From assembly GCA_030220185.1 (NCBI GenBank), contig JASPKZ010001603.1:417080-481079 (forward strand): a stretch of DNA of 64,000 nt. Reading direction: 5' to 3'. Source of the stretch: Diploptera punctata. Lineage: Eukaryota; Arthropoda; Insecta; Blattodea; Blaberidae. The notes beneath the pieces are model-generated. The model searched no databases, had not been told where the DNA came from, and saw nothing but the letters and a program-made list of their open reading frames with translations. Numbering within the stretch: position 1 is the first letter of the stretch; the number at the start of each line of letters is the position of its first letter. This document shows positions 30,047 to 38,473 of the stretch, one piece after another. A program made the position numbers and the translations under genes.

Positions 30047-30475
30047 CTGGCATTATCGGACCCAGAGTGTCATGGCCGCGTGGACATAAGCTCTCCATAC
30101 ATCACTATCCTGAGCTTTTTTCTAATCATTCCTTGTGTATTATACTTTCCTCAAAACATTCTTGGTCAACCAACTGGGCTTTTTCCCTCCGGTTTTTCCT
30201 ACAAGAAGCTTCCATGCCCCTCTTTCATTCCCCATTCGTACCAGATCTCCTGCTCATCGTAATCTACGAGTCTTAACTGTTCTTATTATATCTGGTTTTC
30301 TATAAATTCCATGTTGCTCACTGTTATGTAGTCTTCTGCATTCACCTGTCTGTTCGTGTCTCTTTGGTACAACAATTTTCCTAAGAACTTTATTCTCAAA
30401 TACTTGTGATCTTTTCTCCTGCTTTAAAGTAAGAGATCATGTTTCGCATCCATATAATTGGGAGGATAGACGTTA
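30047..30475 (-). mobile_element. LINE-B, truncated
   Basis: The complement reads the usual C-terminal region (CCATATAATTGGGAGG… to GATAATGCCAGTGTGTTAG) with many indels. Conserved DNA landmarks are ACAAGAAGCTTCCATG and CCTAAGAACTTTATTCTCAA. Confidence 0.75.
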
Positions 30476-30548
30476 TATATATACACCACAAATATAGTAT
30501 CATACTTTAAAACTACTACTACATCGCTTTGGCTAATCGTATCTAAAT

Positions 30549-31624
30549 AAATAAATAATAGTTTTAAAAAAACTAAAAGAACACGCTTTATTAGAAAACT
30601 AAAAAATGAAAAATAATTTTAATTTCCAACACGCTTGGGATAAAATTAAAGAGGTCAACAAAAAAATCATCTCCAACACATATAGAATAAAACTAGAGTT
30701 ATCAACAAAAAGAAAATAATTTTACCATCAAAAGCGTGGGGTGCTCTATATCAATTAATACATTTGATAATAAACAGATATTGGTAAAAGTAAGCTCTCT
30801 AAGAAGAAAATGTAAACATCATAAAAAACACCCCACGCTTTTGATGGTAAAATTATTTTCTTTTTGTTGATAACTCTAGTTTTATTCTATATGTGTTGGA
30901 GATGATTTTTTTGTTGACCACTTTATTTTATCCCAAGCGTATTGGAAATTAAAATTATTTTTCATTTTTTAGTTTTCTAATAAAGCGTGTTCTTTTAGTT
31001 TTTTAAAACTATTATTTATTTTTTAGTTTTTATATTTTACAGAATAAGATAAAATATGTAAATATCTTTAAATTCGATACTATTGTAGTATGAGCTAAAA
31101 GTAATACTCTTCTATAAAAAAAAAACCCTCCCAGCCGGATTTGAACCAGCGACATATGGATTACTGCAATTATATACCACTAAGAGTTCACTGCTCTGCC
31201 AACTGAGCTCTTACAACGATTGACTAAAAAGTCGACAAGTCCGCAACCTATTATACCAGTTTTCATTTTTTTGATTTTCGGATGATTCTGGCCAGGATTT
31301 TAGAAACAAAATATGAAATTATTGCATTGTCACGGGTCCGCTACACGTATACAAAGTTTCAAGTCGATCCAATATTTCTAAGTGGGTGAAAATCGCGTTG
31401 AAAGATTCCGTTACATTGATACAAAAACACTTTTTTTTTTCTGATGATTATGGCTAGGATTTTAGAAAATAAATATGAAATTATTGTATCCTCTACAAGT
31501 ATACAAAGTTTCAAGTCGATCCAATGATTTTAAGTGGGTGAAAATGGCGTTGAAATATTCCGTTACATAGATAGATAGATAGATAGATAGATACAGGTCA
31601 AGCTAATATAAAGCGTGTAAAAAA
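30549..31624 (-). mobile_element. Composite element X, copy 1
   Basis: Order on the plus strand: a foldback with ~194-bp arms (30551-30744 / 30828-31020; innermost GCGTGGGGTGC/CACCCCACGC), then a tRNA-Tyr-like segment (minus, 31126-31214). Next come about 1.5 units of a ~165-bp repeat (GTATACAAAGTTTCAAGTCG, GGGTGAAAA.CGCGTTGAAA), a (GATA)n tract at 31566-31591, and the end AGGTCAAGCTAATATAAAGC GTGTAAAAAA. Subterminal ACACGCTTTAT..TAG motifs occur in inverted orientation near both ends. No ORF. The lack of an obvious TSD and the subterminal inverted repeats suggest a Helitron/Helentron-like passenger element; this is inference. Confidence 0.75.
31126..31214 (-). tRNA. tRNA-Tyr-like pseudogene inside element X
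   Basis: The minus strand reads AGAGCTCAGTTGGCAGAGC (A-box/D-arm), an interrupted anticodon region of about 45 nt (intron-like length), and TGTCGCTGGTTCAAATCCGG (T-arm/B-box, as in tRNA-Tyr). The acceptor strands do not pair (GTTGTA vs TGGGAGG), so a functional tRNA is unlikely; it may serve as a pol III promoter. Confidence 0.55.
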
Positions 31625-31754
31625 TGGTGACAATCAAAAGAGAAACTCAAAAAGTTTTTGCTATACCTCATAGACTTTGAATGTGGCCCCACGAGAGACG
31701 CTGCAGACATTAACATATAACCTGTCTGCTAAATATCCAACAATGAACCCATAT

Positions 31755-31952
31755 TTGAACATATACAAATAATGCCAAATAATCGTTTATCAAAGCAGCT
31801 GCTTCATCATAAGCCTCTAGGCCGAAGAAATGTAGGAATACCAAAACGTCGTTGGAAAGACTACCTGCACCTGCAGCATAATAGTGCACCGCGGAGCGGA
31901 ACGGGCCAACAGGCATATACCTTGAAAAATAAGATGATGATGAACCCATATC
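31755..31952 (+). mobile_element. LINE 3'-tail fragment in loop of Y
   Basis: Encodes PNNRLSKQLLHHKPLGRRNV and GIPKRRWKDYLHLQ, then a tail AAAATAAGATGATGATGA. It resembles the GRR.VG.PK.RW ends of LINE-P-type elements. Confidence 0.6.
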
Positions 31953-32129
31953 GACCACAAAAACATTATTAAATTTAGTTTAGTTTCTGTATTGTTGTCC
32001 ATTATTCTCCATTGTTAACATGCACAAAACTTTTTGAGTTTCTCTTTTGATTGTCACCAATTTCATTTAGATACGATTATCCAAAGCAACGTAGTAGTAG
32101 TTTAAATTATGATACTATATTTATGGACA

Positions 32130-32156
32130 CGGTGTGTGTGTGTGTATGTGTGTATG
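32130..32156. repeat. (GT)n microsatellite
   Basis: GTGTGTGTGTGTGTATGTGT at the outer edge of foldback Y. Confidence 0.9.
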
Positions 32157-32176
32157 GTATGATAAGAAAAATAAAT

Positions 32177-32245
32177 GCCTGGACGGGATTCGAACCCGGA
32201 TCTCTGAGTCTGTACCTCAGCGTGATATCCATTACACTACCAGGC
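32177..32245 (-). tRNA. tRNA-like cloverleaf (probable pseudogene/SINE head)
   Basis: The minus strand gives 69 nt: GCCTGG acceptor (6 bp with CCAGGC), D-arm GTGTAATGGATATCAC, perfect 5-bp anticodon stem CTGAG/CTCAG with loop GTACAGA, and T-arm CGGGTTCGAATCCCG. The body resembles tRNA-Gln (TGTAATGG, GATCCGGGTTCGAA), but the loop would give ACA, which is not a normal eukaryotic anticodon usage. The 7th acceptor pair is T-T. AAGAAAAATAA blocks flank it in inverted orientation. Confidence 0.5.
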
Positions 32246-32634
32246 GAATCCAATTCAAACACTTATTTTTCTTATATATGTATTATACTCTCCATTATTA
32301 CTGATGTCGCGAGAACACTGTCTTCACTGCCATCTAGTAGCTGACTATAACAAGTAAGCAAATTAAAGAGAATATTTATTTTACTTTATAGCAGTGACGC
32401 TTTATCGATGTTATAATATATATCAGAAACAAGCTTTACTGTTATAAAGTAAAAATTGTCTTTAAGAAATGCTTACTTGTATGGTAGCCACCAAATATAG
32501 TAGCCATTTAATTTTATTCATTCCATAAAACAAATATGGGTAATATAATAACCAAAAAAAAAAAGGTTGTCGCGTCAGAGTCTTAAAACCCTAGCCCACA
32601 TTTATTAATCTAACCAAATCTGGGGAAATGGGAA
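32246..32634. other. No recognised feature
   Basis: Includes an A-run at 32553-32564. Otherwise unassigned. Confidence 0.5.
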
Positions 32635-33385
32635 TGAGGTGCATTAAGAAATTAAACATAGGCTCAATTCTGGAAATGCATGCTATTATGCATCACACAG
32701 ACTCTTATCGTCTCATATTCTCTCAAAAAACGTTAAACTGAATATATATAAAAATGTTATTCTCCCAGTTATATTATATGGATACGAAACATGGACTCTT
32801 ACTTTAAGGGAGGAGAAAAGATTACGAGTATTTGAGAATAAATTTCTTAAGAACATTTTTGAACCATCGAGAGATGAACAGTCAGGTGAATGGAGAAGAC
32901 TAGTTAACATTGAATTACATGATCTTTATTGGAAACTAGTATTAATTCCGATTGAGGGTCTTTCCACTTTTCAGCGGTTGCCCTTTTACCAGCCGGCTGC
33001 TGGCCCTTCACATCCACATGTGTCAATCACAGAGGTAGATGATCAACAGCCAGTGTAGTGGTGACATGTGGTTAGCATGTCGAGTCCCCCAGCCGTTATA
33101 GCTGGTTCCTCAACCTGGAGCCGCTACTTATTGTAGCTACCCAATTGCCTCACGATGACTGGCCGAAATACCATGAGAAAATGTCTTCCCCCATGGAGAC
33201 TCGAACCAGCGCAAGTCCCGTAGCTCTGCGCCAAGGCTTCTTACCTTAACCGCTCGGCTACGGCGCGGGACTAACTAGATATAATAAGAACAGTTAAGTC
33301 TCATAGACTGCATCGAGTAGAACATGTTGCATAAATGGGGAATGAAATAGAGATGTATGGAAGCTTCTCGTAGGAAAAGAGATCT
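32635..33385 (+). mobile_element. LINE-B (plus strand), split by SINE-C
   Basis: Plus-strand C-terminal part: ATTAAACATAGGCTCAATTC, then ATTATATGGATACGAAACAT (YGYETW), AGAAAAGATTACGAGTATTT, and GATGAACAGTCAGGTGAATG. After the SINE it resumes at TATAATAAGAACAGTTAAGT. It ends at about 33385 before the GRPRMRW block. Confidence 0.8.
32946..33272 (-). mobile_element. SINE-C, near full length
   Basis: Complete head and body in the minus orientation, with a ~10-bp deletion around 33160 (CACGATG-ACTGGCCG). It splits LINE-B; the flanks AACTAGTAT/AACTAGATA look like an eroded TSD. Confidence 0.9.
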
Positions 33386-33814
33386 AACCCACAAAAATTC
33401 GAAAGTTGAGTTTTCTGTGGATTAGTGATATATCCAGAGAGTATCACGGCATGGTGCATGTAAAATTATCCATACTCTCTTCCAGACCTGTTTTATTTAT
33501 TTTTAAAAGTTTTCTTTCAAGCGAATGGTGATCTATATGTAACAAAATGGCGGAAGCAGTTAGTCAAGTCATTAATATCAGTGCAGAAAAATAATTATAG
33601 CACACGTGCAAATTCATTCCACCACAGTTCCGTGAATTTTAATCAGAATCTTAGAGAAATTGAATGAAAATAAGAAAGACACAAAGAATGTAACGAAATA
33701 ACGTTAAATGGAAAATAAATAACTTATACTGAAAACTGATTAAGTTAGACATTTTTCTAACTGAAGCAGTATTCAATATCTATGTATTATTATAAAATTG
33801 TAGTTAATCTTTCT
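33386..33814. other. No recognised feature
   Basis: Nothing supported. Confidence 0.5.
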
Positions 33815-34112
33815 GGGAAATTCTTGTATAAGACTTGAAAGCATAATAATAGTCCCTTCGATTGGTTGCTGGCCAAAGGAAGGCAAGACCAGTGATGGGG
33901 CTGCCATCTTACAGCCTCTAATCAGGCTTTTCTGGAGAAGAAAATAAAATAAAGGAAATAAGAAATGGAAGAAAGGAAAGACTCCCTAGCCCTCGGATGC
34001 CCTAATACTGTCGGGGCTAGATAGTAAAGTTAAAAGAGTGCAAAACACAAGTAAGTGGAAGAAATGTTTTGCTCACCTTGTGGTCGCCATCCACATATCC
34101 CCTAGATGAGGA
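33815..34112 (+). repeat. Rep-K copy 2
   Basis: GGGAAATTCTTGTATAAGAC, AAGGCAAGACCAGTGATGGG, CCTAGCCCTCGGATGCCCTA and ATCCCCTAGATGAGGACCCC closely match 25169-25505, with a ~35-bp deletion near 34018. Confidence 0.85.
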
Positions 34113-34340
34113 CCCCTGAGAATTGAAGATTACGCCAATTTTGGAATATATTAAACAGTACCAACTAAATTGGAAACACCATCTTGAAAGAATGAGTTCA
34201 AATCGGATTCCCAAAGCTGTTTATAATTATATACCAAGAGGACGAAGATCACTGGGTCCTATGAAACGCTGGAGGGAAAATTTTCTATAGGATCGTAACA
34301 GGCCTTGGCCTAATACTTGGAAGGAAGAAGAAGAAGAAAT
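34113..34340 (+). mobile_element. LINE-P-type 3' end with (GAA)n tail
   Basis: AATTGAAGATTACGCCAATT, ATTAAACAGTACCAACTAAA, AGGACGAAGATCACTGGGTC, GCTGGAGGGAAAATTTTCTA, and tail GGAAGAAGAAGAAGAA. A direct match to 53080-53200 + 54608-54720. Confidence 0.8.
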
Positions 34341-34594
34341 TGTGGTTAAATGTGTGTTAGATCATTTTTCTACTCACTTTTGCACTCATCAAGTCTGTAT
34401 TAAATTGTTAACATTTAATTATTAGCATGTTATTTTGCATTCAAATTGGCTGTATATGATACCAGTGGGATGAGAGATTAAAATGTATATGATATAATAA
34501 AGGTAATAGCCTCAAAATGAACATTATACGTTTTTTTCCCCCAACAATTTGTAGTTTGTGGATTAGATCACTTTTCGGAGCAACTATTCAATTG

Positions 34595-34755
34595 GAGATC
34601 TAGAATGAGGTGGGGAGGTAACATTAATCATGATTTGAGGGAAGTAGATTATACAAAGATGATTGGAAAACATTAGCTCTGGATATGATATATGGAGAGC
34701 TTATGTCCGCGTGGCCAAGAGCCTACGGATTCGATGTTGCCAGTGAGTTAATCTA
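34595..34755 (+). mobile_element. LINE-B 3' end
   Basis: AGAATGAGGTGGGGAGGTAA, GATTTGAGGGAAGTAGATTA, GAGAGCTTATGTCCGCGTGG and GATTCGATGTTGCCAGTGAG. No flanking coding beyond this. Confidence 0.8.
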
Positions 34756-35139
34756 AATCTGGGGTGAAGAGAAAATGATTAATAGTGAACAATAACAGAC
34801 ACAATTAAGGTGAAACCAAGTATTAATGGGAGAGATTGTGTATGTGGTATGAGTAAATTATTACCGTACATTGATTGTGAACAGAATTGAATATAGAAGC
34901 TTGTGGTAGCTAACAGTAAGAAACCACGCGATTGCGTGCCAGTGTTTCGAAATATTGGTGGATCCACGATTATGTTACATGACTCCAACAAAAATATCTG
35001 CTGGTGTTGCTAATGCCATTTATGCACTGTTCGTGCTAAAACAAATGTTTTAATTAGACATGCATTGTAACAATTACGTTAACTTGATACGCGTGTCGGT
35101 CGTTTTCTACAGCGGTGTGGAAGATCGACCAGAATCGGT
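34756..35139. other. No recognised feature
   Basis: Nothing supported. Confidence 0.5.
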
Positions 35140-35450
35140 AGCCACGGCGGGGATTTTATGCCACCAACATAAAAGCAATTAGCCTAAGTGTCCTACCACA
35201 GGCCTTCGAAGGCTCATGGGGTAGTAGGAGGTTGAGGCTCATACTTTTTCTAAACAAACGGCACTTGATGTCAGGCGGGTTGTCAGTCCTGCGTGATGGC
35301 CACATTTACACCCAGAATAAGCGTCTGGTACTCATTTCAGTTAGAGGTTGTGTCGACTTCAGGGCCAACCACCAACGTAAGTTCAAATAAAAAACCGAAA
35401 AAAAACGCACAATTTATTGTTATAATATGTGAATAATTACCTGAGAGACC
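35140..35450 (+). repeat. Rep-Z, split by SINE-D
   Basis: GGGGATTTTATGCCACCAAC, then after the SINE CGCACAATTTATTGTTATAA and GTGAATAATTACCTGAGAG. Equivalent order at 46585-46850. Confidence 0.7.
35183..35372 (-). mobile_element. SINE-D, 3' half
   Basis: AGGCCTTCGAAGGCTCATGG, GGCACTTGATGTCAGG and CAGTTAGAGGTTGTGTCGAC. The tRNA-like head is missing. Confidence 0.8.
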
Positions 35451-35775
35451 ACCGCTGTGGCCTCGAGGTAGCGTGCTGCCTTGTCACGCAGCAGGCCCGG
35501 GTTCGATCCCAGTCGGGACAGGTCCTGGGTGAGATTTTTTCGGGATTTTTCCTCACATGTAAGACAAATGTCTGGAAGCTTAGGGCCCAACGGTCCCCGA
35601 ATATTATCAGGCCATCATCATCATCATCCTTATCATTATCATCATCAACCTTCACCGGTGTGGAGAGCAACTGGAAGCTACCACACCTATAATTCCCTAG
35701 TAAAGCTGCAAAGCATAGCATGAAAATGCTATGATTGCAGTGAAAGATCTTCCCTCGGGCAGATTTACTATATAT
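35449..35775 (+). mobile_element. SINE-A (plus)
   Basis: ACCACCGCTGTGGCCTCGAG, TTGTCACGCAGCAGGCCCGG and GGGTTCGATCCCAGTCGGG, with the usual body and end. It forms a tail-to-tail pair with the next copy. Confidence 0.88.
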
Positions 35776-35801
35776 ATGTGTATATATATATATATATCTC
35801 C

Positions 35802-36139
35802 ATAGTAATTCTGTCCGAAGGCAGGTCTTTCACTACAATCATAGCATTTTCATGATATGCTTTACAGCTTTACTAGGGAATTATAGGTGTGGTAGCTTCC
35901 AGTTGCTCTCCACACCGGTGAAGGATGATTATGATAAGATGAATATGCATGATGATGATTGCGATGGCCATATGATTTCGGGGACCGTTTGGGCCTTAAA
36001 GTTTTCCTGACATTTGTCTTTCAGGTGAGGAAAAACCCCGATAAAAATCTCACCCAGAAAAACTCTCCCGAGCGGGGATCGAACCCGGGCCCGCTGCGTG
36101 ACATGGCAGCACGCTGCCTCGAGATCACAGCGGTGGACA
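35802..36139 (-). mobile_element. SINE-A (minus)
   Basis: Full copy in the opposite orientation; a 26-bp (TA)-rich spacer separates it from 35449-35775. Confidence 0.88.
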
Positions 36140-36262
36140 TATATTGATTTTTTACCCCAAACATTTGAGAAATGACCTAAAATGAAGTGAGAAGTTGAGC
36201 TGAAAGTAACCTAAAATCACCACATTTGCAATGTAAAATATGTATTACTAATTGCTCAGACA
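36140..36262 (+). repeat. Rep-AA fragment
   Basis: ATTTGAGAAATGACCTAAAA, GAGCTGAAAGTAACCTAAAA and ACATTTGCAATGTAAAATAT match 49490-49580. Confidence 0.6.
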
Positions 36263-36264
36263 GT

Positions 36265-36650
36265 GTAGCTATCTCACTGGTTTTCTCGAACGCTTAGGTT
36301 CATAGCCGCACGGAGATAAGCTCTCCACACATCCCTATCCTGAGCTAATGTTTTCCAATCATCCCCTGTGTAATCTACTTCCGTCAAATTATCGTTAATG
36401 TTATTCTCCCATTTCATTCTTCGCCTACCAACTGGTCGTTTTCCCTATAAGAAGCTTCCATGCCTCTCTTTCATTACCCATTCGTGCCACATGTCCTGCC
36501 ATCGCAGTCTACCTGACTAAACTATTATTATATCTGATTTCCTATAAATGTAGCTCACTGTTTAATGCTTTTCTCCGTTCGCCTGTCTGTTCTTCTCACT
36601 TTGGCCCAAAAAAAAATTCTTAAGAACTTCGTTCTCAAATATCACGAAAA
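36265..36650 (-). mobile_element. LINE-B, truncated
   Basis: The usual 3' region in the complement (CTCTCCACACATCCCTATCC, ACAAGAAGC-type AAGAAGCTTCCATGCC, CCTAAGAACTT-type end), with several deletions. It ends at TTCTCAAATA. Confidence 0.75.
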
Positions 36651-37130
36651 CCCGCTAACAAACAAGTGAACACTACACTAATATAGTGTATCCATCCATA
36701 GTAATTCTGCCCGAGGGCAGGTCCTTCACAATCATAGCATTTTAATTCTATGCTTACAGCTTTACTAGGGAATTGTAGGTGTGGTAGCTTCCCGCTGCTT
36801 TCCACACCAGTGAAGGATGTTGATAATGATAAGGATGATGATGGTGATGATGGCTATATGATTTCGGTGACCGTTTGGGCCTTAAAGTTTTCCCGACATT
36901 GTCCTACAGGTGAGGAAAACCCCGATAAAAACCTCGCCCAGAAAAATTGCCCCGACCGGGGATCGAACCCGGGCCCGCTGCGTGACAAGACAGTACGCTA
37001 CCTCGAGACCACAGCGGTGGACAATATAGTGTATAAACTCGCCCAGTTCCTAACCTTAACATGCCCAAATTAATACTAACTTGCCTATTTTCTCATCCTA
37101 ACTTGGACACTAATTTAAGTGGACTCCTGC
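36651..37130 (+). repeat. Rep-AA continuation, split by SINE-A
   Basis: TCACGAAAACCCGCTAACAA (like ACAAAAACCCGCTATCAAAC at 49609) before the SINE. After it come CCTAACCTTAACATGCCC and TTGCCTATTTTCTCATCCTA. Confidence 0.55.
36691..37022 (-). mobile_element. SINE-A with exact 11-bp TSD
   Basis: Full copy. The TSD AATATAGTGTA is at 36680-36690 and 37023-37033. Together with 51241-51541 it defines the SINE-A ends as GTCCACCGC … ATGGATGGA. Confidence 0.92.
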
Positions 37131-37221
37131 GATAGAATATTCTATATTGTGGAATATAGAATAGCAGGGCTTGCTTTAATCTTTTTGGCTGAATATGCAA
37201 GATTGCTTTTTTATAAGTATA

Positions 37222-37640
37222 ATCGGCCGCGGTGGACTAGTGGTTATACTTCTTGCCTCTAGTCCCGAGGTTCGCGGGTTCAAACCCGGCCGGGGTCGAT
37301 GGATTTTTTAGGACGGAAAAATCCAAGGAGCAAGTCCTCAAGGAGGGACTTAAGCCGTGGGTCCCGAGTCTGAAGATTTTCAGGCTCATAAAAGATCCTT
37401 AAGCCTGAATAAAAAGGCCTCTAAGCAAAATTTACCGAATATTCCCATCCTAGTACTACCTTGGTTTCCTAGATGTCAGTTTGAGGCGGAACGCTGACCA
37501 CGGACCACTCAAATGACATCTGTAAGAAAACAAGTGTAATTAAATTAGTATGGTTCAAATTCTTCCCTGTAGGGGGATAGCGCCTAAATCTCTGTTAAGG
37601 GAAACATGGGTTTATAAGAAGATATTATTTTGTGTGGGGC
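37222..37640 (+). mobile_element. SINE-E, full length
   Basis: CGGCCGCGGTGGACTAGTGG, TTCGCGGGTTCAAACCCGGC and body to GAAACATGGGTTTATAAGAA. TTATAAG-like sequence on both sides may be a TSD. Confidence 0.9.
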
Positions 37641-37645
37641 AATTA

Positions 37646-38004
37646 AACTTGTTGGCAGTCGTCTCTAGCGGAAACGTGGGTTATCACATTGGCCAATATT
37701 TCCGATGTGGTGTGGTGGGGTTTTCTAAACTAAACTGTTTTGTCGTAATCATTTCCTTTATTACAGCTTAGCCGCAAAAGGAAATAAATGATAGATGCAT
37801 ATCGTGGGTGTAAATGCGGTCATCACCGCCCGGACATATCTCCATACATCCTTATCTTGAGCTAATGTTATCCAATCATTCCCTGTATAATTTAGTTTTG
37901 TCGTACTTTAGCAATGGCGATAATGATTGAAAGTTCAATTCCCTACATTTCGGGATTGCCAACCTATAAATAAATAATTATACTGTAATATAAAAGTATT
38001 CCTA
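37646..38004. other. Mostly unassigned; LINE-B stub at 37820-37905
   Basis: 37820-37905 carries TCTCCATACATCCTTATCTT GAGC and CAATCATTCCCTGTATAAT of LINE-B (minus). The rest has no supported feature. Confidence 0.5.
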
Positions 38005-38473
38005 CCTAGTGCGAGAAATAATACAATGTATATACAACATTATATTCAATGGGTAGTGTTAATGTACATTATACGAAACAAATCACTTCATTTTAAATGA
38101 ACTGAACCTTATTTGAAACAATATAAAGCAATACATTCGTATTTCCGCCATTTTATACCTGACTGGTGTCACGGCCTGCTGTAGTCTCATCTAAATTATT
38201 TTCGGCATTTAGCGTATATACATTGGCCAGACTCTTAACGTTAGTCAGTTATTTATAATGAACGCAAATATTTCTAACAAATATGATATTATTTTACTAT
38301 TATTTATTATATGAACGTGAAGAAAACAAAATATTTATCAATTGGTGAACCAGAACAAAATTTAGTTTTGTAGACTGGAGAAACAATACAGTTTTGTAGT
38401 GAGATCACATATTCAGGAATTAAAATAAATAAAAATGGAAGTTATGAAGAGGAAACAAGACATAGAAATAATA

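Larger units (their letters stand above)
30484..32132. mobile_element. Foldback element Y (~100-bp arms), left arm split by element X
   Basis: The right arm (32029-32132) reads CTTTTTGAGTTTCTCTTTTG, ATTGTCACCAATTTCATTTA, GATACGATTATCCAAAGC, then AGTAGTAGTTTAAATTATGA. Its inverted partner is in two pieces: 30484-30548 (…TCATACTTTAAAACTACTAC … GGCTAATCGTATCTAAAT) and 31625-31660 (TGGTGACAATCAAAAGAGAA ACTCAAAAAG). The loop (31661-32028) holds a LINE tail fragment. The uninterrupted right arm shows the pre-insertion sequence at the X junction. Confidence 0.85.

Noticed and set aside
30753..30827. Loop inversion between the two X foldbacks
   Set aside because: After orienting both X copies the same way, the loops read in the same direction.
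31126..31214. Functional intron-containing tRNA-Tyr
   Set aside because: Acceptor strands do not pair and the same degenerate form occurs in both X copies, so it is an element component.
35449..36139. LTRs of a small retrotransposon (two similar ~330-bp copies)
   Set aside because: The copies are inverted, have pol III head motifs and match ten other SINE-A copies.
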